DNA of 64,000 nucleotides, from positions 95,739,870 to 95,803,869 of the forward strand of contig CM063498.1 in the NCBI GenBank assembly GCA_032207245.1. Reading direction: 5' to 3'. Below, in pieces: positions 13,170-25,715 of this stretch. How positions within the stretch are numbered: the stretch's first letter is position 1; every line of letters begins with the position of its first letter. The stretch is from Pardosa pseudoannulata. Its lineage: Eukaryota > Arthropoda > Arachnida > Araneae > Lycosidae. The notes beneath the pieces were generated by a model that worked only from the letters and a program-made list of their open reading frames with translations, did not search any database and was not told where the DNA came from. The position numbers and the translations under genes were made by a program.

Positions 13170-13431
13170 TTAAAAACTTATATCTGACTAAATGCTATTA
13201 AAACATTTTTTTGGGGGGGGGACTGAAATGTCCTAATTTCTGACTAAAATTAAATGTATTAGAATTTTGAAATATTACAAAATAGTTCTTATAAAATACA
13301 TTAACGGAGGGTATATACAAATATTATAAATTTATATTTGAGTACCTGTAATAAAATATCTTTTGAAAACTGCGAAGGAGAGAAAAAAAAAAAGGCGAGG
13401 AATGAACTTTGCACTTGCACATTAGTATTAT

Positions 13432-13971
13432 CACATTGTGTACGGGTACATTTCGCAGCGGAATTGTACCGGGAGCGGGCAGTTTCGAGCGTAAATTTAG
13501 TTATTCAGTTAAATCTCAATAGATCGAAAATTATTTAATTTTTAACCAACTTTTCGTATTTTATATTGAATTATATAAACAAATATATTAATAGAAATAT
13601 ATAAATAACAAGATTTTTGTAAACAAAAAATATATTTTTTAGTGGATAAATTTATAATAGTATCGTAAATATGAAAAATCAAATAGAAATAGTATATAAT
13701 TTTAATTTTTTCGAATTATGTTATATATAAACATTTTTTTATTGCAAAAAAAATGAAAAAACAATCAAAACTAATGATGTAAAAACTAGTTTGTATAAAT
13801 TTTTCCAGAATATGTAATAAACAAGAATATTCGGCTTCGTTTTCCTATATATAGTGTTATTTTTGTTCCTACAAACAAACTATGCTGTTGCACTAACCCG
13901 TACTAGTAGGTGACCTGCGCTCAAGTATCAATCGTCAGAAAACGTACTAGTACGTGTCAGCATACAATGTG
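13432..13971 (+). mobile_element. piggyBac-like MITE, family A copy 3
   Basis: This 540-bp copy is in the same orientation as 7744-8235. The left end reads CACATTGTGTACGGGTAC; the left flank is TTAT instead of TTAA. The right end GCATACAATGTG is followed by TTAA at 13972-13975. It shares the internal segment ATTTCGCAGCGGAATTGTAC with copy 2 and the inverse with copy 1. It is the longest of the three copies because of an internal AT-rich insertion. Confidence 0.85.
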
Positions 13972-13975
13972 TTAA

Positions 13976-16900
13976 ACAGACATCAAGTTTTCCATTAATG
14001 ATTTTGCGAGTTATATTTTAGTTGCAAATAGAGCGTTGCCCCAACTTAAATATTTTTTTTAAAATTCTTATCTGTCTAATCTACAAAGATCTATTTTGAA
14101 GAGCCGTGGGCAACAGGATTATATCCAGCAATTTTCTTAAAATTCTAATACAGCTTGAAAAATAGGCTAATTATGAAAACATTTATGCAACCAAATAACT
14201 TACAATACAGTTATAGTCAACTGTAACTCAACATTTCCTCAAAAGTTTATACGAGTACTAAATCGTAACAATTTTATATCTCTAAAAGAAAATTTTCGAA
14301 AATTTTTTGAAGTTTTACGAAATATTTTGTACACTACTTTTCCTTGAATTTATTTACCTTGAACTACTTTCAGAACTTTTAGTTCCAAAAAGAATTTGAC
14401 ACATTATAAAGAAAATATTACTCAGCTCTTTACATCTAAATTCAGAAGATATTTTTAAAAACAACTAAGAAAATAAACAGAAAACCTACGCCATTTGTTC
14501 TGTTAATATGTAAACACATGTATTACTTTAAAATTAAAATGCTTAAAAAATAGTACGATAAGTATATGTTTTAAGAACAGCCCCTAGATATATTTGATGA
14601 AAAACCTTTTCAAGTGACAAACTTCTACTTAAAAGGATTTTTGATTATTTTTCTCAAGGGGATAAAAAAGTCACCTACATCTCAGGATATAGAAGATTTA
14701 AAAGAGAAGAATAAAGGGGAAACTAAGAAACAAAATCTTTAAAGAATCTTCGTTACGGTCGTGAAATAAATGTCTTTTGAACATCTGTAGATTGAAGCCT
14801 CGCAGCCCCCGTGAGGTTAAGAGTGCCTCAAGGTTTGTACGTACTCCCTCACCTTGACCAATATTAACGGGAACGCAAGTGGGAAGGCTTAAAATACGCG
14901 TATCCTCTTAAGATACGAGGATGTTAAAAGCGTTTCTATCAGGAGAGATGGAGCAGTATTCTGAAAAACTCTAGCTTCTAAGAGTTTAAATCAAAAGTAA
15001 AACTTAGTTTCTACAGTCGACTTAGTATTAGCGGCATCAGACTCAACAGGAATTCCTTTTGTTTGTGTTTTAGAGTATCTCAAAGTATTGTTAATGGGAA
15101 TCATTTGGACCTAAGCCAGCCTAACAAAGCAAGAGCAGCAAATTTAATCAGCAATAAAAAAAATTGCCACTCTAGATAAGTTCTAAATAGTGATGACACT
15201 ATAAAAGTGTCTGCGTTAAAGAACTTGTCGATTTTCAACCATTAGATAGCAAGTTTTGACCAAGATCAAGTAGCCAGGGACTTACATGGTTCATCATGAT
15301 AGCATTTACGTTCTTTAGTAGTTTTGCAAGTAAAACTAGTAATGGTAAACTAAGAGTTTAAAAGCAATGAAAACTATAAAAAAGCCAAAACTTAGAGACT
15401 TTTGAAAGTTAATCACCAAGTTTAATAATTAGTGAGACTTTACCCAAACCCTTACTGAATAATGCTCAATTCAAGTTAAACTTTTTTGCATTAACAATAT
15501 ATAAATGCAACGCATCATTCTCCGATGAGAATTGGTAATATAAGAAGCGAGGTCATTTCTTAAGCATTAGTTTCGCTCTGATATGTAAGAATGCCCTACA
15601 TAAAGGTTGGACTCTGTCCACAGTTCTGGAAAACAAGAAATATTTTTTATTCCAATCCAGAACACCCTGAAATGTATAGTCTACCACTAGGGTTACCAAT
15701 TGGTGTCTCGGGGGGGGGCAGCATGTGGCCCGCGAAAGCTTTGAGAAAAATTCATAGTTGTAACATACCATAGTGTATAGAGAACAGCTGTTGTAGAATT
15801 TATGATAGTTGTTAGAATTGAATGGGAAACAGTTATAAGTGTGCTTTTCTTCGATTAAATTCATTAATTAGTTCGGAACTACTTTCAAATGCTTCTTTCA
15901 TTACATTGTGAGATTAGCATTAACAGAGCTCGTGGGGGACATTTATTAGTTGATTCAGGTCATCATTTGCAATATTCCCTCTAAATATTTTAAAATTCTA
16001 TATTGATTACATTTTAGTCTTCACTTGTTTTTATCTTGACATCTGTCGATATTAATTCAAATAAATTGGCATTGCTGTGGAATCGGCTCTAAAGTAGTTT
16101 GGGATATAAAACCTCTTTATTTTAAATTTTACTGTTGAGCCATTTTAAAACAATTAGTGTTATGAGAGCTTTAGTTATTTTTCTTAACCCGTAAAAAAGC
16201 TATTTTCTTCTACATTGATTTTCTGCTCTCTCATTTATTCTTACATTGAAAATTTACAAATACTCATGCTCTCCCAGATATTTATTTTAATCTCAATAAT
16301 TTCCAGCTGTTTTAAGCAACTATAATGATTAAACTACCTTTAACAAAACTACACATTTCATACTGCGTACTTCCGTTTCTTTTGTAGAATCTTATAAAAA
16401 TTAACCAATTATGTATGTGCGGCCTGCAGTAATGCAGAAGATTTCAAATGTAGCTCTAAATTTTTAAAAGAAACCCCTGGTCAAACAATATTTTGTACTG
16501 ACAAAATTTGTTTAGGTCGACCTCACATTCTACGATAATATATCATTAACCATAGGATACATTAATATGAAGACAAATGGAACAGTCATAATCATCTTTA
16601 TAAAATTTAAACACCAGTATTAACTACTTCACATAACAGAGGGGTATTTTTTTTGGGGGGGGGCACCAACAGCCTTAAAACCAAAGAATTTAATTTCTTC
16701 CTAAATTGAAGTTTCAAGAACTCAACGTTTTTCATAAATTTCATTTCGGGAAACTATGTATCTATTTTATATTACTGATTTAAAATGTATGTCAATGTAT
16801 CTGAACTTATCTACGTAGTATATAAAACATTGCGGAAATGTCCCTAGATGACTGCACTTACATGCAAGTAATAATCATATTCCGCACGCGAAATCTTGCA

Positions 16901-17444
16901 GTAACATGGGACATCTTTACTCCAACAAGACTAATTTTGCAATTTTTCGTAAAAGCTATATTTTCTTTAGATCAAATGAACCAAGATCGACATACACACT
17001 ACATCATATTTTATATATATGTGCATATATACACACAGAGGAAACTCATTAATGCAAACTCACGTTAGACCAAATATTTAGTTGTACGAAGCATTTCTGG
17101 TTTCCCTTGTGGAATCTCACAAGGCATGTGTAATACATTTAGAGAAATTCAGTTATACGAAACATCAACTTAAACAAAAAAATATCCGATCCTCAAAATA
17201 AATTGTAATCAGTTATACGACGGAAACAAAAATTTTTTCGAAAATAGACTTAATACGCATATTAACCTGTCATTGTTTCCTTCCCTTTTCTTGCTGAATA
17301 TTTCAATTATTCTTCAAAAAGTGGTGACTTTTAAATTAGTAATTTCTAGTTCTCGTAACATTATAATATTTTAAAAGTGTTTCATAAAATTGCTCTTGCG
17401 TATTTACGGGCGTGTATAATGCATTCACAAACTTACAGTATTTA
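13976..17444. other. AT-rich stretch with a possible hAT-like end at 15680
   Basis: No gene was recognised. At about 15680-15745 the plus strand reads AGGGTTACCAATTGG, a G-run, then GCAGCATGTGGCCCGCGAAA. This resembles the terminal region of some hAT DNA transposons, but no partner end was found. A frame at 15553-15864 (minus) covers it and is not a credible exon. Poly-T/poly-G blocks occur at 13203-13219 (just outside this stretch) and at 16648-16664. Confidence 0.4.
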
Positions 17445-17452
17445 ACGTCGAC

Positions 17453-18189
17453 CAGTGGTCCAGTCTTCAAACTGTTCCTCGGGATTTTGGGGTTCCGAGA
17501 AATGACCTAAAGGGTCACACATATTCATCGAAATAATGGAAGTAATAAAAAAAAAGTATTCTGAATTGACTTTAAAGCTCTTCATTACAACATGTAGGTG
17601 CCAAAAGTCTTTTCCAACATTTCGAAAAAATTGATACAGAAATTAACTGAATGCCAAACGTGAAATACGTTTATAAATTACGTCAATAGCACTTGACTTT
17701 CAAGTTTCGTGCATAACAAACCAAGCTCATCCCAGTCATTAAATCTGGATAATCAAATCACAATCAAATAATCACGGACATGCATGACAATTGTTTAGTA
17801 ATTCTGCAAGTAAAACCAATTGTGGTAAACTAGAAGTTTAAGTGGAATACACGCTATAAACAAACTAGAAAGAACTCAGAGACTTCTTCTGAAAATTAAT
17901 CAATGGACAAATTATTTTGTAATACTTAAAGTCACTACGGTTATTAAATAGTACACAAATTAGGGTATACTTGTTGTCTGACTTAATGTTACAATACAGT
18001 AAGTTACATTACCTTAACATTTTTTAAACATTTAATAATTTAGTTGTCTTTGCAACATATTGACCCACTTTAAAGTTTTAATATGTTTTTCTAAAGTTGG
18101 GATACGGTTACCCCAGAGGAAAAAAAAACAAAAAAAACCCGAGAGTTCTCAGAGTTTGCAAATCCATCCACAAAGTTTGAAGACCATTG
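17453..18189. mobile_element. hAT-like non-autonomous element
   Basis: The 737-bp element begins CAGTGGTCCAGTCTTCAAAC and ends GTTTGAAGACCATTG, giving inverted termini of the hAT CAGTGGTC...TTCAAAC type. The flanking 8-bp words are ACGTCGAC (17445-17452) and ATGTAGAC (18190-18197), six of eight matching, as expected for an old hAT target duplication. No transposase frame is present inside, so it is a deletion derivative or MITE. Confidence 0.75.
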
Positions 18190-18197
18190 ATGTAGAC

Positions 18198-19630
18198 GAA
18201 AGAATGTTATAATACACAAATATTAGTATAAGTACTTTTACCTATAAACATTTATTAATAAACAAGAAAAACACAGAAGTGTTCATATGTGGCACAGACT
18301 GCTATTCACAAGTACCACTTACACGAAGAATTGACTCTTCCTCCTGGTATTGGTAGAAATTAAGTTTCCTCTGTATTTATAAAGATTTGTTCTTGGTCCA
18401 TAAAAAAAAAAAAACTATTGTGTTATAACAAATTAAGTTGAAAGCTTCCATGTTTTTCGACGTTGCTTCATTCAAATTCTTCTTATTAATAGTGAATATA
18501 AAGAACATAGATCAATTTTTCTCAGAGAAAAAAACATTTTAATATTTTAGGCCTAATATTGAAAGATTAACCCACTATAAATGTTAATACAATTTTAGCT
18601 TAGTAAATAAAAGAACAAAACGAACGTACTCCAACCACCGAATGCTGCAAACCAATATCGTCAAAAGAATCCCCCCCTCCTTTTTTAACACTACAACTTC
18701 CATTCCCCCTTTCTTATTCCGCTTCACTAAGCATCATTTTTAGGGTTAAAGCCAGAGTGCGGTAGACGATAATTTTCCTCGTGTAACTTTTTTTTTCCGC
18801 AATCGAAAACCGGCGAGAGGCCGCAGCATTAAATATATATTACATCTCATCGTATTTCTGAAGCAAGGCGCATTTAACATTTTAAGTTATTTACTTAAGC
18901 GCAAAATTTGTAAAAACTGAAATTAAATGATTTTACTAAAAGCGTCTAAATAAAAAGAAAACCATAAATATAATTCTGGAAGAGATTTTAGAGAAATGAG
19001 GTACTTGTGAGCATATTTGTGCGCTATTTTTGAAACAACTTTTTATATCGAATTTGTGTGTGTTCATCGTGATGTATATCTACATATAAAATTCTTATTT
19101 AAGAGAACTGTTTTCCTTGCAATAAACTTATTGGGATAAAAAGTTTTAAAAACTTCGAAGAAAAACATTGACAGCAATTTTAATATAGCCGAAATCTCAC
19201 TTTATTACGGGCTTTAATATTAATATTAATATTATATATATAATGTATATATAGCTGTTCTGATAGCAATCGTGTGAAAAATATTTTAGTATCTAAAAAA
19301 AACCAATTCATTTATAATACTAGTTGAAATACAAATTGTTAATGAGCGTAAAATATTACACAGTCTTTATTTGTAAAGTTAAATTTTTAAGGGCATGGAT
19401 AAGGATAATTTAAATTTCGTATAGTTCCTTTTTAACTAGTTTAATATTTAAAAACTTTATGCCGTTGATGAATTTGCAACAAGAGCTACCGTTTATAAAA
19501 CCCAACAAAATAACGTTTAACTCCGAGCCTCTAAAAGAGTACAGTAGGCAAAAGGACAAAATAAGATATAATCAAATTAATTATGTTTATGCACCATAAT
19601 AGGAACAAAAGTGTACGGCAATAAGTTTAA
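18198..19630. other. AT-rich intronic stretch, nothing recognised
   Basis: This lies downstream (in transcription sense) of the minus-strand first exon, so it is probably intron 1. I see no exon with paired splice sites and no repeat termini. Confidence 0.45.
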
Positions 19631-19631
19631 C

Positions 19632-20088
19632 TATCGATATAAATTCTATTACTAAGTAAAATTAAGTCTAAACTTTTCTAGTACTTACCCAAGATTTATA
19701 ACAGTTTATATTCTTTCTATTTTCATTGAAACTGATATTGAATAATAAACTTATCGTGTGGATAAGATAAAGATATAATTTGGAGGTAAAAAATACTATC
19801 ATAAAAAAAAATGCTGTTTCTTGTACTATTAAGAAAAGAAGAAACCTTAATAAGAAATCTTAAGTAAGTTGTTAATGCGAATTCTATTACTGTAACTACG
19901 TAAAACTAAGTTTCAACTTTTTGTAGTAATTACCTAAAAATTATAACAGTTTATATTCACCCTAATTTCATTAAAACTGAAACTGGGTATTTAATAAATG
20001 TCTTAATAAACGCATGTGGAAAAGAAAAAAAGTTTACACAAAAAATACCGGCATGGAAAAAAAATAAATAAAAAGGAAAAATTCTTAC
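19632..20088 (-). repeat. diverged tandem duplication in intron 1
   Basis: Two stretches starting near 19632 and 19880, about 248 bp apart, share an ordered series of words: AATTCTATTACT, GTAAAACTAAGT-like, TATAACAGTTTATATTC and an AAAAAATAC block. Identity is clearly reduced by point changes and small gaps. The second copy ends next to the splice donor of the first exon. Confidence 0.6.
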
Positions 20089-20181
20089 CTGTACAACAGC
20101 GCCTATCGAACCATGCAGCCACAACAACAGAAAACAGGAGCACAATAACAACAGTCTTGGGACAGCCATTTGGGGGGGCAT
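20089..20181 (-). CDS. first coding exon: signal peptide of a secreted or membrane protein
   Basis: The minus strand encodes 31 residues from ATG at 20181, MPPQ followed by a second Met at 20169-20167 (MAVPRLLLLCSCFLL...). A basic residue is followed by a leucine-rich hydrophobic core and small residues (GSIGA), a textbook signal peptide with cleavage probably around SIGA. The frame runs into GTTGTACAG/GTAAGAA at 20089, a consensus phase-0 splice donor. Upstream lies a GC-richer leader. The second Met is an equally plausible start because the N-region before the core is short. The rest of the protein must lie to the left across a long intron, and no second exon was found in the window. Product family unknown: it could be a receptor, a secreted enzyme or a matrix protein. 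Confidence 0.7.
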
Positions 20182-20620
20182 AACAAAAAGGGGGGACAGA
20201 AGTGTCCGTTCTCCGAAAAAAAAAATATCTCTTCTACCCCAACTTTCTTCAACAGTCTTCTTTTAAACTTAACTTCTAGCCTTTAGAACACACTCATAAC
20301 TTTCACAGTTCCAATAACTACTAACAGTCCACTTGTGGTGTTTTAGAATCTCCACTTCCCCGCTGTTCGCTCATCAGGCGAGGGGCAGGGAATATTCCGA
20401 AGTAAAGGCGCGAAGGGAATCGAGGAGTCTTGTCAAATCTCAGAACCGGGGTTGCTAGAAATCGGACGATCTCGCCAACGACTGCGCCAACCGGCAGATT
20501 TTCGGCCCGTTTTATTGGCTGGCGCTCCAGTAGTGTCGACGAGATACGGGGAGCAGAGAAAACGTGTGATTGATATCGAGGAAGAAAATTAGAAGTAATT
20601 TGTTGGATTTGAGGCAATAC
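20182..20620 (-). promoter_or_regulatory. 5' UTR and promoter of the signal-peptide exon
   Basis: This stretch is distinctly richer in G, C and CpG than the surrounding DNA. It holds an inverted CCAAT box (ATTGG on the plus strand, 20514-20518) in the order expected for a minus-strand promoter. No TATA box in a good position was seen; the nearest TA-rich patch lies beyond 20620. Transcription start is inferred at about 20300-20450. A 98-codon minus frame here (20321-20617) is open only because of the GC content and shows no domain, so I treat it as untranslated leader. Confidence 0.5.
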
Positions 20621-20939
20621 AGCGAATTTTTTTTTATCACTTAGAAATTATCAAACGTGGAAGGAATTTAAAAAAAAATGTGAAAATTTATATCACTTTA
20701 ATATGAAGAAAGTTCTTTGCGCCCACTCTGTGTGCTTCCGTTGAAGTTTATTTTATTTGTTAGATGGAACATAAATCATGTCAAATTTATATTTTCTTGG
20801 GAGTAAAAAAAATAAAGATTAAAATCTAGTCAAGGACGTTCGATATTTCCGGAACGTCTAGAATAGTTATCGGGTTTTTATAATGTTGTTTTTAATATTA
20901 AAATTCCTTTGGGTATTTCTTTTTGCTAGTCTTCAACGA

Positions 20940-23900
20940 TAAAATTTGCTTGAAATACTGCCCGTTGTGACATCGCAAGGTCATTTATTTTCTTACATAC
21001 ACAGTGTGTTCTTTTTAGTTTTAGAAGTAGATTTGTTATATTATCAAAATTTTCCACAGTGCTTTCAGTTAAATTTTTTAACAAGTGGCACTGAAACAAT
21101 ATTTAAAAACATTTTTAGAGGAGATTTGCTAAATTAAAAATTATCATTAACCTTATATTCTTTAGGAATATTCTTTAAGATAAGTTCTTAAAAATGTAAC
21201 TTTTTAAATTCAGTTTGTTTGTTTTTTATTATCTACTATACACGGATCGTAATACATTGAGTTTTAACTAATATCGTACCTTTGTTATATTAAATACTTC
21301 GTTGAATGTAAATATATGAAGCATTTACTTTCTTACTTACACAGCGTATACTTTTTCTTTGTTTTAGACGTAGATCTGTTATTTTAACATTAGCAAAGTT
21401 TTTTAATATGCTTTGAGTGAAATATTTCAACAAGTAGCTTTGAAGCAATATTTAAAAGCATCTTTGGACAAGATAATGCTAAATTAAAATAATCATCAGA
21501 ACAATTTGTATCCTTTATGTATATTGCTTAAGATACATTAAAAAATCAACGTTTTTAAGATCTTTTTTTCAGAAGAAAATTTGTTAACTTTAGTATTAGC
21601 AAACTTCTGTATTGTGCTTTGAGGGAAATATCCAACAAATGCCTCTGACACAAAATCAAAAGTATTTCTATACGCAATGATATTAAATTAAAATGTCACC
21701 GAAATTAACTTATATTGTATAGTAATACTGCAATAGTCTAATTAAAGAAATTTCTTATATTTAATGCACTTTCATATTAGTTGCCCGTGATTAAATATAA
21801 ATACATAACATTAAACTTCATTTTACAGGCTAATGATAGGTAATACTTCATTATAAATAAAGTGCATGAAGCTGTTATTTTCTTACTTATACAGTGTTTA
21901 CCTTTTTTTGAAGTAGATATTTTGCATCTTTAATATTATCAAAGTTTTCTATGATCCTTTGAGGGAAATATTTGGTCATAAAATATTGTTCCCTTTAATA
22001 TCAAACTCTTGTTATGTTAAATACTTCTTTAAATGCAAAGTATATGAAGCATTTACTTATCTTACTCATACAGCATATATTTTTTCTTTGTTTCAGAAGT
22101 AGATATGTTATCTTCAATATTAGCAAAGATTTTTCGGGTGCTTTGAGTGAAATATTTCAACAAGCAGCTTTGAAGAAATATTTAAAAGCATCTTTAGATA
22201 AGATAACGCTGAATTAAAATAATCATTAGATCAATTTGTATTCTTTATGTATATGCCTTAAGATACATTAAAAAATCAACTTTTTTAATCCAGTATTACT
22301 GTTGCCTAATATTTATTATAAAAAGCTTCTAAAATATTGAATTTCGATTAATATCAAATTGTTGTTATCTTAAAAACTTCTTTAATTATAAAGTATATGA
22401 AGCACTTACTTTCTTACTTATAGAACGTACTTTTTTTTATTTTTATTTATTTATTTATTTTTTTTTTAGAAGTAGATTTGTTATACGAGAGGTATTAGCA
22501 AACTTTTCTACAATCATTTGAGAGAAATGACCAACAAACGCCTCTGACACAAAATCAAAAAGTATTTCTATACGCAGTGATGTTAAATTAAAATATCACC
22601 AATACAACTTGTATCGTATAGTAATACTGCAATAGTTTAATTAAAGAAATCATTTCATATTTATAATGCACTTTTACACCAGTTGTCTATGATTAACAAT
22701 AAATATATTGAATAACATTAAACTTCATCTTACAGGCTGTTGCTAGGTTAAATATTTCATTAAAAATAAAGTGCATGAAGCTGTTATTTTCTTACTTACA
22801 CAGTGTTTACCATTTTTGTGTTTCAGTAGATATTTTGCATCTTTAATATTATCAAAGTTTTCTATGGTACTTTGAAAGAAATATTTGGTTATAAAATATT
22901 GTGTATCCACTAATATCAGACTGTTGTTATGTTAAATACTTCTTTAAATGCAAGGTATATGAAGCATTTACTTTCTTACTCATACAGCGTATACTTTTTC
23001 TTTGTTTTAGACGTAGATCTGTTATTTTAACATTAGCAAAGTTTTTTAATATGCTTTGAGTGAAATATTTCAACAAGTAGCTTTGAAGAAATATTTAAAA
23101 GCATCGTTGACAAGATAATGCTAAAATAAAATAATCATTTGAGCAATTTGTATTTTTTATGTATATCGTTTAAGATACATTAAAAAATCAACTTTTTTAA
23201 TCCAGTATTATTGTTGCCTATAATTTACTATAAATAGGTCATCAAATATTGCGTTTCAACTAATATCATAGTGTTATTATCTTTAATACTTCTTTAAATA
23301 CAAAGTATATGAAGCATTTACTTTCTTACTCATAGAGCTTACTTTTTTTTTAGAAGTAGATTTGTTAATTTTTGTATTAGCAAACTTTTCTACTGTTCTT
23401 TCAGAGAAATATCCAACAAATGCTTCTGACGCAAAATCAAAAAGCATTTCTATACGCAATGATGTTAAATTAAAACATCACCAAAGCAATTTATACTGCA
23501 AAATTCTAGTTAAGGAAATAATTTCTTATTTTTAATGCCCTTTTATAACAGTTATCTGTGATTAACTATAAATATATAAGATAACAGTAAACTTCATCTT
23601 ACAGACTGTTGCCAGGTTAAATATTTCTTTAAAAATAAAATGTGTGAAGCTGTATTTTTTGTGTTTCAGAAGTAGATTTTGTATCTTTATTATCAAATTT
23701 TTCTGTGATTCTTTGAGGGAAATATTTGGTCATAAAATATTTTTTCCACTAATATCGACTCTTGTTATGTTAAATACTTCTTTAAATGCAAAGTATACGA
23801 AGCATTTATTTTCTTATTCATGAAGCGTAACTTTGTTTTTGTTTGTTACAGAAGTAGATTTGTTATCTTTAATATTAGCAAAGTTTTTTGAGGTGCTTTG

Positions 23901-24730
23901 AGTGAAATATTTCAGCAAGTAGCTTTAAAGCAATATCTAAAAACATCTTTGGACACGATAATGCTAAATTAAAGTAATCATTAGAACAATTTGTATTATT
24001 TATGTATATTGCTTAAGATACATTAAATAATCAATTTTTTAATCCAGTATTACTGTTGCCTAATATTTATTATAAAAAGCTTCTAAAATATTGAATTTCG
24101 ATTAATATCAAATTGTTGTTATGTTAAATACTTCTTTAAATGCAAAGTATACGAAGCATTTATTTTCTTATTCATGCAGCGTAACTTTGTTTTTTCAGAA
24201 GTAAATTTGTCAACTTTAGCAAACTTTTCTATTGTGTTTTGAGGGAAATATCCAACAAATGCCTCTGACACAAAATCAAAAAGCATTTCTATAACAACGA
24301 TATTAAATTAAAATATCACCGAAATTAACTTATATTGTATAGTAATACTGCAATAGTTTAATTAAAGAAATCATTTCATATTTATAATGCACTTTTACAT
24401 CAGTTGTCTATGATTAACAATAAATATATTGAATAACATTAAACTTCATCTTACAGGCTGTTGCTAGGTTAAATATTTCATTAAAAATAAAGTGCATGAA
24501 GCTGTTATTTTCTTACTTACACAGTGTTTACCATTTTTGTGTTTCAGAAGTAGATTTTGTATTTTTTATATTATCAAAATTTTCTATGACCCTTTGAGGA
24601 AAACATTTGGTCATAAAATATTGTTCCCGCTAATATCAGACTCTTATATTAAATACTTCTTTAAATGCAAAGTATACGAAGCTTTTACTTTTTTACTCCT
24701 ACAGCGTATACTTTTTTTATGTTAAATGCT
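20940..24730. repeat. satellite-like higher-order tandem array (four ~880-bp units)
   Basis: A conserved box, (T)nAGAAGTAGATTTGTTAT and variants, recurs at about 21026, 21367, 21572, 21913, 22099, 22468, 22826, 23008, 23352, 23670, 23852, 24199 and 24547. The spacing pattern is roughly 345, 190, 350 repeating, so the array is built of about 845-915-bp units of three related subunits each. Other shared words are GAAGCATTTACTTTCTTAC, CTTTGAGTGAAATATTTC and AAGCATCTTTGGACAAGATAA. Subunits differ clearly from one another, while equivalent subunits of successive units are more alike, the signature of higher-order amplification. No long protein frame is shared. The array begins about 320 bp upstream of the promoter of the minus-strand gene. 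Confidence 0.85.
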
Positions 24731-24934
24731 TTGTTCGATTTATACATTGAAAGTATAAGGCACTATGTCATGGATTTCAAAATTGACAGGAGAGCACAAT
24801 AAAGATTATTTACATATTTGAGTTGGACTCTTAAAGAGAGAAAATGTTTATAAACATCTTAATAATAGGGAAGTAATAGGGCCTTTAAGGTTTAAAAAAT
24901 AGCAGAAATAAGTTTTATGTCCGAATAGAGTACT

Positions 24935-25105
24935 GAACGATGGTCGAATGGCAGGGTGCTGCTCTGTTACCAGAGTTCGTGGATTCGAATCCCGCTGTTA
25001 GCATGTATGTTCGTTGCCGTTCTGAATCGACTTTAAGTAGTGGGTCCCGGTCTCAATAGCCCTCGTGTAGAAACACAGTATACCTTAGAGCTCCAAACCA
25101 AATAG
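24935..25105 (+). mobile_element. tRNA-derived SINE copy
   Basis: The tRNA-like head has an A box (TGGTCGAATGGCAGG) and a good B box (GGATTCGAATCCC), as in tRNA-Ser/Leu-type heads. It is followed by the SINE body (TTCGTTGCCGTTCTGAATCG, TAGTGGGTCCCGGTCTC) and the tail TAGAGCTCCAAACCAAA. The Pol III boxes are well preserved in this copy. It is not a tRNA gene because no acceptor stem or anticodon arm can be paired. Confidence 0.85.
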
Positions 25106-25508
25106 AAGTTTTTAATAAGGAACCAAGCCTTGTGCCTTTTTCAATTCGTTAAATCCCAATTTTAGGAAATAGAGGTAGTGTTTTTATCTCTTAAAAGGAG
25201 AAAAAACTATATAAAAATATGCAAGTTACCTACCGGTCTAAGCACTCTAGTATAACTATAAATTTTTCCACCTGAATGCACTATCTGTTTGGATCAATTT
25301 TATTTAAATGTACATGCATTTGCTACCACCCTTGTAATTCCAACCTCATATGGGCTATCCATGAATCCTTTATAATAATAAACTTTATACAGTTCTCAAT
25401 AACTCTTACGGTCTGTTCACTTCCTAAAAGTTTAAAAGGCATTTATTGCTTTTTTCTTAGATGTGCCCAAAAAGTGAATTGAAATTTCAGACATTGAAAA
25501 TGTTATCT
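25106..25508. other. short AT-rich stretch between two SINEs
   Basis: No feature recognised. A 68-codon frame at 25276-25482 has no coding character. Confidence 0.45.
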
Positions 25509-25678
25509 TCGGTAGGTTGGCTTGGAGTGCTACGATTTATTCTTTTTCTACACGAGTGCTAAGGACACCGAAAGCTATTTTTTAAGGTCGAATATGAAAG
25601 CATTTAAATCCATGCCTACAGTGGGATTCGAACCTAATAACTCCGGTACCGAAGAGCATTGCCCTATCATTCGGCTAA
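25509..25678 (-). mobile_element. tRNA-derived SINE copy
   Basis: The minus strand carries the head CCGAATGATAGGGCAATGC, a B box GGTTCGAATCCCACTGTAG-like, and the tail with GGTTGGCTTGGAGTGCTACG on the plus strand. The body is interrupted by small changes, for example CCGAAAGC in place of the usual CCGTTCGG. Confidence 0.8.
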
Positions 25679-25715
25679 AAATGTCATTTTAAGTTTATTT
25701 AAGTTATAACACACT

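Noticed and set aside
15553..15864. 103-codon minus frame with a good-looking splice acceptor (TTGTTTTCCAG)
   Set aside because: No donor follows, the frame crosses a G-homopolymer, and the left part looks like a hAT-type terminus.
13203..16664. Two T-run/G-run blocks (13203-13219 and 16648-16664) as quadruplex or insertion scars
   Set aside because: Each is a single G run, not four spaced runs, and no flanking duplication is visible.
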